The notes: a model not told the origin generated them from the sequence alone. 5,608 bases of DNA from Marinovum sp. (GCA_002684375.1 NYVC01000089.1:513-6120), one strand, 5' to 3'. Shown: positions 1 through 5,608, numbered from the stretch's first letter. Program-made: numbers and translations.

Positions 1-1389
1 GGCAAATCTGTAACAATCGTCCTGCCAACACAAAAATATCTCTCACAACAGGTTGATGCCAACGGCAACCGTTTTGCGCAAATCGACGAAGACACCCTAC
101 GTGGATTCATGCGGGATACGCTCGACGGCATCTATGGAACACCCTCGATCCGCGCGTTTGAAATCGGCAATGAATACTGGGGCAGCGGACAGATGTCATC
201 GGTCGAATATGGCCGCGTTTCAAGCCGAATGGCTGAGATTGTAAACGAAGAAATCAGCCATCACAGCGGGGCCGACAATATCTTTTCTGACACGGACATC
301 GTGGTTCAAATGGGTGAAAATTATAATTATGCCCGCCTTAATGATGACTATGCGCACTATGAGTCTGCCGATGAAAAAATTGCGGCTTTGAATAAGGATT
401 ACAATCTTAATCTTGACCGATCTATCTTAACCCCCGGGGGTAAAATCTCTTGGCCGCAACTGGCAAATAAACTGATCATCAATGAGTTCGATACCGAGAG
501 CGAACAAAATGCAATTGATGGTGTTGTCGCTCATATTTATTCAACAGCTCCTAATAACCTAAACAGTCGCTATTTTGATTTTAATACTATTAATAAAACA
601 TGGACCAAAGAGTTTGATGATCTGACCACTTATGTAACTGAATGGAACTTGCGAAGTAATACAAGCGCTTTGGACAAAACCAAAGACTATGGCCTAAAAC
701 AAGCCCATGAATTAATTAATATGGTTGAGGCAATGGCCGAAAACGATGTTGACGTCGCCCATATTTGGGCGGTCCAACATAGCAGCGCCGCAAACCTGTC
801 GGGCGACGAAGGCGTCACCGAATTGCGCATCCCCGGCGAGATGTTTCGCATGTTGGCAAAAAGCCTACCCGGTACCAAAGCAGTGGATCTGGGCCACCGT
901 TTCAGCTCAGAGACCGAAGCCTCCGGCCCAGAAGCTGATGTGCACGTATTTCAGGGCGATGATAAAATGGTGGCTTATATTGCTTCCACAGCCAATCATG
1001 ACAGCAGCCAGAATATTGATTTTTCTAAGCTGCTTGCCGAGACAGGACAGGTAACAATCACACGGCTCGGAGCCGTCGAGGGTCAAAACCCCGGATTTCA
1101 TCAATCCGCACCTGAGGTTTCGTCAATCGATCCAGATGACGTTTTGGACGGCCGTACATTAAACGTTGAACTGGCCCCTTATGAAATCATTGAAGTGGTC
1201 TTTGATAATCCCGAATTTTCCCCTGAGGTGACCACAATGGCCCTGACCGGCCTGCCACTTGTGCCGATGACGGAAACTGTGACCGACGACAGCCAACACC
1301 AGACCGACGACGACGCTCTGGCCAGTGACGATGGTGCAGGCGGTCTGGCAGGCATTCTTTTGATGTTGCCTATGCTGTTTTTGTTTTAG
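1..1389 (+). CDS. Probable secreted glycoside hydrolase, clan GH-A-like (5' end outside window)
   Basis: The reading frame is open from base 1 to a TAG at 1387-1389, giving 462 visible residues; the ATG at 109 is internal, because sensible protein continues upstream. Two motifs point to a retaining (beta/alpha)8 hydrolase of clan GH-A (GH39, GH51 or GH79-like). EIGNEYW carries the likely acid/base Glu at residue 58, and YVTEWN carries the likely nucleophile Glu at residue 214. The 156-residue spacing and a later HIW (254-256) fit strands 4, 7 and 8 of such a barrel. Residues of about 310-405 look like an all-beta accessory domain. The tail is Asp-rich (seven Asp in 429-444), then Gly-rich, then ends in a hydrophobic stretch (448-462) with no basic residues after it. 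That resembles the C-terminal signals of type I secreted proteins in Rhodobacteraceae rather than a PEP-CTERM or VPLPA anchor. Export is inferred, substrate unknown. Bases of about 300-720 are much more AT-rich than the rest of the gene. Confidence 0.8.
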   Translation, partial: GKSVTIVLPTQKYLSQQVDANGNRFAQIDEDTLRGFMRDTLDGIYGTPSIRAFEIGNEYWGSGQMSSVEYGRVSSRMAEIVNEEISHHSGADNIFSDTDIVVQMGENYNYARLNDDYAHYESADEKIAALNKDYNLNLDRSILTPGGKISWPQLANKLIINEFDTESEQNAIDGVVAHIYSTAPNNLNSRYFDFNTINKTWTKEFDDLTTYVTEWNLRSNTSALDKTKDYGLKQAHELINMVEAMAENDVDVAHIWAVQHSSAANLSGDEGVTELRIPGEMFRMLAKSLPGTKAVDLGHRFSSETEASGPEADVHVFQGDDKMVAYIASTANHDSSQNIDFSKLLAETGQVTITRLGAVEGQNPGFHQSAPEVSSIDPDDVLDGRTLNVELAPYEIIEVVFDNPEFSPEVTTMALTGLPLVPMTETVTDDSQHQTDDDALASDDGAGGLAGILLMLPMLFLF

Positions 1390-1398
1390 AGCGATTGC

Positions 1399-1429
1399 GT
1401 GTCGCCTCTAACGCAGAGCGGCGTCGCAC
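1399..1429. terminator. Weak dyad in the convergent gap between the hydrolase gene and pgi
   Basis: The 42 bp between the two stop codons contain a small inverted repeat: CTCT at 1406-1409 and AGAG at 1415-1418 around the loop AACGC, with CGC/GCG pairing possible outside it through a bulge. A GTG...CAC pair (1399-1401 and 1427-1429) could extend the structure. No T-run follows on either strand, so it is not a convincing intrinsic terminator. Its only support is the position between convergent genes. Confidence 0.2.
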
Positions 1430-1431
1430 TG

Positions 1432-3045
1432 TCAGCTTGGCGCGGCTCTGTGACGTTGCACATAGGCGACCAACCCCGCCGTAGATCCGTCTTTACCGGC
1501 ACTGCTCTCCGCGCCTGACAACACGGGACCCAAGGCTGTCGCCAATTCTTTTCCCAGTTCAACACCCCATTGATCAAATGAATTGATCCCCAGAATGATC
1601 CCTTCGACAAATACTCGGTGCTCGTATAATGCGATCACCTTACCCAACATATCGGGTGTCATTTTTGGATAAATCAACGTGGTTGAGGGACGGTTGCCAG
1701 TAAAAACACGATGCCCTGCCTGCCGGTCGAGATTGTCCCCCTGAAGACCTTTCTCAGCCATCAAACGCCGGGCCTCGGCCAGGGAGCGACCACGCAACAG
1801 CGCTTCTGACTGCGCCAGGCAATTGGCAACCAGCAGATCATGGTGCGCCGCAAGATCAGGCTCATGCCCCAGAGCGGCCAGCATAAATTCGCAAGGTACA
1901 ATCCGTGTGCCCTGATGAATAAGTTGGTAAAATGCATGTTGGCCGTTGGTGCCGGGTTCTCCCCAAACGATCGGCCCGGACGCATAGGGCAGACCGCTGC
2001 CGTCCATTGCCACGCCCTTGCCATTGCTTTCCATCTCGAGCTGTTGGAGATAAGCGGGCAGACGCGACAGCCGTTGATCATAGGGCAGGACGGCGCGACT
2101 GGCATAACCACATATCTGATTGTGCCAAATCCCCACCAGCGCCAACATCACCGGTAGATTTTGCTGCGGATCTGCCTCCAAAAAATGCCGATCCATCGCC
2201 TGTGCACCGCGCAAAAATTCATCAAACCGTTCCGGACCAATGGCCAGCATCAGGCTCAACCCGATCGGCCCCCAAAGCGAATAACGTCCACCAACCCAAT
2301 CTGCAAAGCCAAACACCCGATCCGGCGCAATGCCGAATGCCGCCGTTTTATCTTGGGCCGAGGAAAGCGCCACAAACTGTCGTGCCGGCGCTTTCACAGT
2401 TTTGAGCATCCAGTCACGCGCGCTTTGGGCGTTTGTCATCGTCTCGATGGTGGTAAAGGTTTTAGAGGCCACAATCACCAATGTTGTGGCAGGGTCCAAC
2501 CCATGCAACGTATCGGCCAAATGGGCACCATCAATGTTCGACACAAAATGGCAGCGCGGCCCGTCATGATAAGGCGCCAGCGCCAAACACGCCATTGCCG
2601 GCCCCAGATCAGAGCCTCCAATACCGATATTCACCACATCGGTGATCGCCCCACCCTGCCCTTGATACGCCCCTGATCGCAACGCGTTGGCGAAGGCCGC
2701 CATCCGCGCAAGACTGTCACGCACTTCAGGCATAACGTCTGATCCGGCGACCATGACCGGCCCACCATCGAGGTTGCGCAGCGCCGTATGAAGAACCGCC
2801 CGCCCCTCGGTCTGGTTGACCGTCTCGCCGGCAAACATCGCCCGCGCCCCACCCGCAACATCGCGGATCTGCACCAGATCAATCAGCGCAGCGCGCGCCT
2901 CTGCTCCGATATTAGTCTTGGAATAATCAAACACCATATCGCCCAGCTGACAGCGATAATCCTCGGCGCGGCCCGCAGTGTCGAATAACGACAGGATGGA
3001 CCGGTCGGCAATATCATTGTGGTGTTTTTTCAGCTGTTCGAACAT
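1432..3045 (-). CDS. pgi: Glucose-6-phosphate isomerase
   Basis: A 537-residue cytoplasmic enzyme that interconverts glucose-6-P and fructose-6-P, close to the usual length of bacterial long-form Pgi. Both classical family signatures are present: [14 protein letters not shown] at about 249-262 and [10 protein letters not shown] at 490-499. Expected active-site residues are in place: Glu339 in the MESNGKG segment, His370 in GTNGQHAF and Lys499 in the second signature. The sugar-phosphate binding loop SKTFTT is at 194-199 and GIGGSDLGP at 141-149. It is the last gene of the zwf-pgl-pgi operon, 14 bp after the pgl stop. The start chosen is the second ATG of an ATGATG doublet: AGGA at 3056-3053 lies 7 nt from it, and the protein then begins MFEQLKKHH. 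The frame also extends to a TTG at 3072 that would overlap pgl, but that start lacks a better ribosome site. The gene appears intact. Confidence 0.97.
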   Translation of the reverse strand: MFEQLKKHHNDIADRSILSLFDTAGRAEDYRCQLGDMVFDYSKTNIGAEARAALIDLVQIRDVAGGARAMFAGETVNQTEGRAVLHTALRNLDGGPVMVAGSDVMPEVRDSLARMAAFANALRSGAYQGQGGAITDVVNIGIGGSDLGPAMACLALAPYHDGPRCHFVSNIDGAHLADTLHGLDPATTLVIVASKTFTTIETMTNAQSARDWMLKTVKAPARQFVALSSAQDKTAAFGIAPDRVFGFADWVGGRYSLWGPIGLSLMLAIGPERFDEFLRGAQAMDRHFLEADPQQNLPVMLALVGIWHNQICGYASRAVLPYDQRLSRLPAYLQQLEMESNGKGVAMDGSGLPYASGPIVWGEPGTNGQHAFYQLIHQGTRIVPCEFMLAALGHEPDLAAHHDLLVANCLAQSEALLRGRSLAEARRLMAEKGLQGDNLDRQAGHRVFTGNRPSTTLIYPKMTPDMLGKVIALYEHRVFVEGIILGINSFDQWGVELGKELATALGPVLSGAESSAGKDGSTAGLVAYVQRHRAAPS

Positions 3046-3052
3046 CATAAAT

Positions 3053-3056
3053 TCCT
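3053..3056 (-). promoter_or_regulatory. Ribosome binding site that sets the pgi start
   Basis: AGGA sits in the 14-bp gap after the pgl TGA. It is 4 nt from the first ATG (3048) and 7 nt from the second ATG (3045) of the doublet, favouring the second. The preceding gene's stop codon is close enough for terminating ribosomes to restart here. Confidence 0.65.
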
Positions 3057-3059
3057 GTG

Positions 3060-3731
3060 TCAGGGTGCCCAATGCACCTTTGTATCGTTCAAAATTGCAC
3101 AGACAGGGGCCGCGGTCGATGTGAGGGTCTGCGCCTGCTCCAAAGCCGCGCGTTTTTCATCGCCCATAATCACGATATGTTTGTATTCAGAGGCATCCAG
3201 CACCCGCGCCGACAGGGTAATGCGGGCCTCGGGCGCGCCGGGGGCACGCATGGGCACCAGCGCCGGCGCATCAGCCGCAAGGGCCTGTTTCAGCTTATCA
3301 GCACCGGGGAACAACGAGGCGGTGTGCATATCCGCCCCCATGCCCAACAGCATAACCGCGATCGGCAAATGCGGCTCTAACTTGGCGGCCAGCCCAGGCA
3401 GCCCCTGCTCGGGGTGCTCATAGTCAGCGTAAAGCGGTAAATATCCCGAAGCAGCGGCGCGGTTAACCAACAGCCGCTGACGCAGCAGCCTTGTGTTTGA
3501 CCGCGGATCATCCTCGGGCAACCAGCGCTCGTCGCTGAGCATCACATCGACCCGCGCCCAGTCGAGACCTTTTCGACACAATAGATCAAAAATCGGCCCG
3601 GGTGTGGTGCCCCCCGGCACGACAAACGTCGCACGCGACCGCTTTTGCAGTGCCGTTGTCAGATCCTGAGCAAGATGGTCTGTAATTTTTTCAATCAGGG
3701 TCTCGCGATCGGCGTATTCAATCATCTGCAT
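3060..3731 (-). CDS. pgl: 6-phosphogluconolactonase
   Basis: Hydrolyses 6-phosphoglucono-1,5-lactone to 6-phosphogluconate in the cytoplasm, directly after the Zwf reaction. The 223-residue product belongs to the DevB/SOL (glucosamine-6-P-isomerase-like) family. It shows the Gly-rich loop [10 protein letters not shown] at about 39-48, the conserved SDERWLP segment at about 66-72, [14 protein letters not shown] at 130-143 with the likely catalytic His136, and RITLS at 170-174 near the C-terminal helices. The usual family motif reads GxGxDGHxASLFP; here the Gly before the His is Met. I believe this also occurs in alphaproteobacterial relatives, so it is probably not a defect. The gene opens with ATGATG overlapping the zwf TGA. 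The second ATG (3731) is preferred because GAGG at 3742-3739 is 7 nt away and the protein then begins MQMIEY; starting at 3734 would add one Met and a four-base ATGA overlap. Translation is probably coupled to zwf. Confidence 0.94.
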   Translation of the reverse strand: MQMIEYADRETLIEKITDHLAQDLTTALQKRSRATFVVPGGTTPGPIFDLLCRKGLDWARVDVMLSDERWLPEDDPRSNTRLLRQRLLVNRAAASGYLPLYADYEHPEQGLPGLAAKLEPHLPIAVMLLGMGADMHTASLFPGADKLKQALAADAPALVPMRAPGAPEARITLSARVLDASEYKHIVIMGDEKRAALEQAQTLTSTAAPVCAILNDTKVHWAP

Positions 3732-5182
3732 CATCGCACCTCGCGCCAGCGACGGCTGTCGCGGTGCAACAACATCATTGCGTCATCCGGCCCAGAACTG
3801 CCAATATCATAGGGCGCCGGCCTGTCACCGCGCGTTTCCCATCCGCTGATCAAAGGGTCGGTCCAGGCCCAGGCTGCCTCGACTTCGTCACCACGCATAA
3901 ACAGGGTCTGATTGCCGCGGATGACATCCATAATCAACCGTTCATAAGCGTCTGGCACATCTGCGCTTTCGGCGCCCAAGGCCTCGGCAAAACTCATATC
4001 AAGGGGCACATCGACCAGACGCATCCCCCCCGGCCCCGGCTCTTTAATCGTCACATCCAGTGTCATGCCTTCATTGGGCTGTAACTGGATCGACAACACG
4101 TTGCGATGGGTGCCGCCCGCATCGGGAAAAATCGAATGTGGTGTGTCTTTGAAGACAATCGCAATCTCGGACGAGCGCGCCCGCAAGCATTTGCCACTGC
4201 GCAGATAAAAGGGCGTTCCAGCCCAGCGCCAATTGCTGATATGCGCCTTTAACGCGATAAAGCTTTCGGTTTTAGACGTCGGATTACCCACATCCTCCAA
4301 AAATCCACTCTGAGTCTCGTTGGCGCGGTATTGCCCGCGCACAAGATCTTGCGGCGCAACGGGATCCAGAGCTCGGATGACTTTGAGTTTTTCGTCACGG
4401 ACCGCATCGGGATCAAACTTGGCCGGTGGTTCCATTGCGATCAAGCACAGCAACTGCATGAGGTGGTTTTGCACCATATCGCGCATCGCCCCCGACGTAT
4501 CATAATAGCCGCCACGCCCCCCAACACCGACCGTCTCGGCCACGGTGATTTGGATGTGATCGACATATTGGCTGTTCCATAACGGCTCGAACAGCATATT
4601 TCCAAATCGTACCGCCATAAGGTTCTGTACGGTCTCTTTGCCAAGGTAATGATCGATCCGGTACACTTGGTCTTCGTTGAAATGCACTGCCAGCGCCGCA
4701 TTCAGCGCCTTGGCACTGGCAAGATCGCGGCCAAACGGCTTTTCCACCACAACGCGACTGTTATTGTCGACCAAACCGTAGCTATGCAGTTGTTCAGCCA
4801 GCCCACCAAACAGCGCCGGTGCGACCGAGAAATAAAATGCCCGCACAACATCGTCACGCAACAGCGATTCAAGCGCCTCCCAGCCGCGGGTGCCCTTGGC
4901 GTCAATGGACACAAACGCCAGGTGCTTTAAAAAACCTTCTATCTGGGCGTGGTCTTCGGCAGACGGTTTGGCAAACTCGATAATCGCCTCGGCAATCAAT
5001 GTGCGGTATCTAGCATCGTCCAACTCGCCTCGCGCCGCGCCAATAATTTGCGCCCTGTCGGGCATTTGTCCAGCACAAAACCGGCGAAACAACCCAGGCA
5101 GGATTTTTCGCCGAGCCAGATCACCTGTGCCACCAAATATAACCAGATCAAACGGCTCGACGGGGATAATACGAGAGACCAT
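3731..5182 (-). CDS. zwf: Glucose-6-phosphate 1-dehydrogenase
   Basis: A 483-residue cytoplasmic enzyme of typical bacterial length. It oxidises glucose-6-P to 6-phosphogluconolactone and reduces NAD(P)+, the committed step into the Entner-Doudoroff and oxidative pentose-phosphate routes. The N-terminal dinucleotide-binding fingerprint is GGTGDLARRK (17-26), followed by EKPFG (147-151). The family active-site signature RIDHYLGKE (175-183) holds His178 and Lys182 for substrate phosphate and sugar binding. The likely general base is His240 in MVQNHLMQ; these positions coincide with the numbering of the well-studied Leuconostoc enzyme. RYR at 58-60 and the C-terminal beta-rich half are as expected. 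Coenzyme preference cannot be read reliably, although Arg24-Arg25 after the glycine loop are compatible with NADP. It is the first gene of the operon. The ATG at 5182 is preceded by a weak GGA at 5191-5189 and by an operator-like palindrome ending 14 bp upstream. No damage is seen. Confidence 0.97.
   Translation of the reverse strand: MVSRIIPVEPFDLVIFGGTGDLARRKILPGLFRRFCAGQMPDRAQIIGAARGELDDARYRTLIAEAIIEFAKPSAEDHAQIEGFLKHLAFVSIDAKGTRGWEALESLLRDDVVRAFYFSVAPALFGGLAEQLHSYGLVDNNSRVVVEKPFGRDLASAKALNAALAVHFNEDQVYRIDHYLGKETVQNLMAVRFGNMLFEPLWNSQYVDHIQITVAETVGVGGRGGYYDTSGAMRDMVQNHLMQLLCLIAMEPPAKFDPDAVRDEKLKVIRALDPVAPQDLVRGQYRANETQSGFLEDVGNPTSKTESFIALKAHISNWRWAGTPFYLRSGKCLRARSSEIAIVFKDTPHSIFPDAGGTHRNVLSIQLQPNEGMTLDVTIKEPGPGGMRLVDVPLDMSFAEALGAESADVPDAYERLIMDVIRGNQTLFMRGDEVEAAWAWTDPLISGWETRGDRPAPYDIGSSGPDDAMMLLHRDSRRWREVR
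3739..3742 (-). promoter_or_regulatory. Ribosome binding site of pgl inside the zwf 3' end
   Basis: GAGG lies within the last codons of zwf (the Glu and Val codons before the terminal Arg). It is 4 nt from the first ATG (3734) and 7 nt from the second (3731). Its location inside the upstream coding region fits translational coupling. Confidence 0.6.
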
Positions 5183-5196
5183 GACAATTCCATTCT

Positions 5197-5208
5197 GTTA
5201 GCGCTAAC
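5197..5208. promoter_or_regulatory. Operator-like palindrome upstream of zwf (LacI-family type)
   Basis: GTTAGCGCTAAC is a perfect 12-bp palindrome; one mismatched pair outside it is followed by a further matching C/G pair (5195 and 5210). An even-length palindrome centred on CpG is characteristic of LacI/GalR-family operators. It sits 14 bp before the zwf start codon and near its ribosome site, so a bound repressor would block the operon transcript. The regulator and effector are not in the window. LacI-family control of central sugar catabolism is known in alphaproteobacteria (PckR in rhizobia), which makes the role plausible but unproven. Confidence 0.6.
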
Positions 5209-5231
5209 TGAGGGTATCCTTAACTTCAATT

Positions 5232-5251
5232 TCTAACAGAGTCTAACAGAG
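5232..5251. repeat. Two tandem copies of a 10-bp operator half-site
   Basis: TCTAACAGAG occurs twice head to tail with a period of exactly 10 bp, about one helical turn. The core CTAACAGAG differs by one base from CTAACTGAG at 5204-5212, which is the right half of the zwf palindrome plus flank. On the minus strand the motif reads CTCTGTTAGA. Same-face direct half-sites near the probable promoter suggest accessory regulator binding, although a small tandem duplication would look the same. Confidence 0.55.
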
Positions 5252-5267
5252 TGTTTCCGCATCACAA
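5240..5267 (-). promoter_or_regulatory. Candidate sigma-70 promoter of the zwf-pgl-pgi operon
   Basis: On the minus strand TTGTGA (5267-5262, 4 of 6 matches to TTGACA) is followed after 16 nt by TAGACT (5245-5240, 4 of 6 to TATAAT). Transcription would begin near 5233, placing the tandem half-sites over the -10 box and the palindrome in the early transcript. Both hexamers are weak. GATACC near 5218-5213 is an alternative -10 box but lacks a good -35. Confidence 0.3.
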
Positions 5268-5330
5268 GAGCCTCAGAAACCCCTTTTTTGTGCGCCGCAG
5301 GATTTGAGAATACAGGAATTCCCTCGTCCG

Positions 5331-5353
5331 GGCCGTAGGCGAGCCCTGCGGCC
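5331..5353. other. GC-rich hairpin, 9-bp stem
   Basis: GGCCGTAGG (5331-5339) pairs with CCTGCGGCC (5345-5353), with one T-G wobble if transcribed on the plus strand, around the loop CGAGC. It is followed by an A-rich stretch, not T-rich, so it is not a simple terminator. Both arms also have alternative partners elsewhere in the region: 5294-5301 for the right arm and 5378-5385 for the left arm. Confidence 0.5.
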
Positions 5354-5365
5354 AAACAACAGCAG

Positions 5366-5391
5366 CCAAAAGGCCGATACGGCCCTTTTGG
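5366..5391. terminator. Bidirectional terminator-like hairpin
   Basis: CCAAAAGGCCG (5366-5376) pairs with CGGCC plus CTTTTGG (5380-5391) around an ATA loop, with one extra C in the right arm. The GC core flanked by an A-tract on one side and a TTTT on the other is the usual form of an intrinsic terminator working in both directions; the T-tract is short. Because the region is divergent, there is no protein gene for it to end. It could close a small RNA or act as a leader attenuator. Confidence 0.45.
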
Positions 5392-5412
5392 TGTCGCCAT
5401 ACACGCCAGCCG

Positions 5413-5425
5413 CCAATATAATTGG
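5413..5425. other. Short AT-rich dyad
   Basis: CCAAT and ATTGG flank ATA in a perfect 13-bp inverted repeat. It shares the ATA centre and CCAA/TTGG ends of the larger hairpin about 40 bp to the left. It could be a protein-binding site; nothing else supports a function. Confidence 0.3.
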
Positions 5426-5444
5426 TAACCTCAGACGATATTTG

Positions 5445-5463
5445 CACCACTATTAATGTGGTG
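5445..5463. promoter_or_regulatory. Inverted repeat, possible operator for the rightward gene
   Basis: CACCAC (5445-5450) and GTGGTG (5458-5463) are perfect 6-bp arms around the 7-bp spacer TATTAAT. It lies just upstream of the plus-strand -10 box at 5491, a position typical for a regulator-binding site. The regulator is unknown, and a short RNA hairpin is the alternative. Confidence 0.35.
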
Positions 5464-5490
5464 TGGTCTCGGACGTTCGTTAACAGCACT

Positions 5491-5496
5491 TATAAT
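5491..5496 (+). promoter_or_regulatory. Candidate -10 box for a plus-strand gene
   Basis: TATAAT matches the sigma-70 -10 consensus exactly. No good TTGACA-like hexamer lies 16-18 nt upstream (the bases there read TCTCGGAC), so it would need an activator or be weak. A start near 5503 would give a leader of about 70 nt before the ATG at 5573. Confidence 0.4.
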
Positions 5497-5572
5497 ATAC
5501 CTGCGCGTGTACCTCGGACTCTAAATGATCACGCATACTGGCCGCGCGAGGTTTGAATATAAAGGGAAGTCG

Positions 5573-5608
5573 ATGTTTCATAAAGTCTGTTTGAAAACAT
5601 ACAAACCC
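5573..5608 (+). CDS. Possible start of an unidentified plus-strand gene (runs off the right edge)
   Basis: Only 12 codons are visible, reading MFHKVCLKTYKP. The ATG is preceded by the purine-rich AAAGGGAAG (5561-5569), with GGGA 5 nt upstream, a reasonable ribosome site, and by the TATAAT box at 5491. An in-frame ATG at 5525 would add 16 residues but has no good ribosome site and directly follows an in-frame TAA. The visible residues are too few to identify a family, and the gene itself is uncertain. Confidence 0.35.
   Translation, partial: MFHKVCLKTYKP

Larger units (their letters stand above)
5183..5572. other. Divergent intergenic region rich in dyads and repeats
   Basis: About 390 bp lie between the zwf start (leftward) and a possible plus-strand gene start at 5573. 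I find no convincing gene. Two minus-strand frames stay open for 55-75 codons (5400-5233 and 5489-5262) but lack good ribosome sites and run through hairpin arms. The region holds, left to right: an operator-like palindrome, a tandem half-site repeat, a weak zwf promoter, two strong hairpins, two short perfect dyads and a consensus -10 box. Composition shifts from GC-rich in 5281-5400 to AT-rich beyond about 5410. Confidence 0.7.

Noticed and set aside
430..441. ACCCCCGGGGGT, a 12-bp perfect palindrome inside the hydrolase gene
   Set aside because: It is produced by ordinary Thr-Pro-Gly-Gly codons; intragenic with no companion sites.
1062..1076. ACGGCTC-G-GAGCCGT intragenic inverted repeat
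   Set aside because: Explained by coding sequence, with no T-run and no second copy; an in-gene terminator is not supported.
109..1389. Start of the hydrolase at the ATG at 109
   Set aside because: The same frame is open to base 1 and encodes plausible protein continuous with the family's fold; no ribosome site precedes 109. The true start lies outside the window.
1386..1610. A 74-codon minus-strand frame across the pgi 3' end
   Set aside because: It overlaps the conserved C-terminal codons of pgi in another frame and shows no family features.
1840..2676. Long plus-strand frames antisense to pgi (up to about 170 codons)
   Set aside because: They are shadows of the GC-rich pgi coding strand, with low-complexity Arg/Pro/His-rich products and no ribosome sites.
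3046..3072. N-terminal extension of Pgi from a TTG at 3072
   Set aside because: It would overlap pgl, uses a rare start and has no better ribosome site; the ATG at 3045 has AGGA at 7 nt and gives the usual Pgi N-terminus.
5262..5489. A 75-codon minus-strand frame upstream of zwf
   Set aside because: No ribosome site, runs through both hairpins and dyads, and the product resembles nothing I recognise; a different frame (5400-5233, 55 codons) is open over the same stretch, which argues against either.
5468..5519. CTCGGAC direct repeat (5468-5474 and 5513-5519)
   Set aside because: Only 7 bp with a 45-bp period; easily expected by chance.
1..5608. CRISPR array, tRNA, rRNA, insertion sequence or phage attachment site
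   Set aside because: No regularly spaced repeats, no cloverleaf with a GGTTCGAATCC-like arm, no transposase-like frame and no paired terminal repeats were seen.

Overview
The window comes from an alphaproteobacterium, most likely a marine Rhodobacteraceae (Roseobacter-group) member. This rests on the zwf-pgl-pgi gene order, moderately high GC (roughly 55-60% in the metabolic genes), the look of the three enzymes, and a secreted-type protein whose tail resembles type I secretion substrates of that family. The assignment is inference from the sequence; no search was run.

Layout. Positions 1-1389 (+) hold the 3' part of a gene for a probable extracellular clan GH-A-like glycoside hydrolase; its N-terminus lies off the left edge. 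A 42-bp convergent gap follows. A compact three-gene operon then fills 5182 down to 1432 on the minus strand: zwf (glucose-6-phosphate dehydrogenase), pgl (6-phosphogluconolactonase) and pgi (glucose-6-phosphate isomerase). zwf and pgl overlap at stop and start, and pgl and pgi are 14 bp apart, so co-transcription and translational coupling are very likely. From 5183 to the right edge is a divergent intergenic region of about 390 bp, unusually rich in dyads, followed by the probable first codons of a plus-strand gene near 5573.

How the genes work together. Pgi interconverts fructose-6-P and glucose-6-P, Zwf oxidises glucose-6-P to 6-phosphogluconolactone with NAD(P)H formation, and Pgl hydrolyses the lactone to 6-phosphogluconate. 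That product feeds the Entner-Doudoroff route (edd/eda are not in the window) or the pentose-phosphate route. The operon is therefore an entry module that can also recycle triose- and fructose-phosphates through glucose-6-P. The glycoside hydrolase is convergent and not part of this unit; any link through sugar supply is speculative.

Regulation and novelty. The best regulatory signal is a perfect 12-bp palindrome with a central CpG just upstream of zwf. It looks like a LacI-family operator and is accompanied by two tandem copies of a related half-site. The intergenic region also holds a terminator-like hairpin and a set of mutually exclusive complementary segments that could form alternative RNA structures. 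There is no CRISPR array, tRNA, rRNA or transposase gene. I see no clear undescribed multi-gene system; the intergenic region at 5183-5572 is the part most worth checking.
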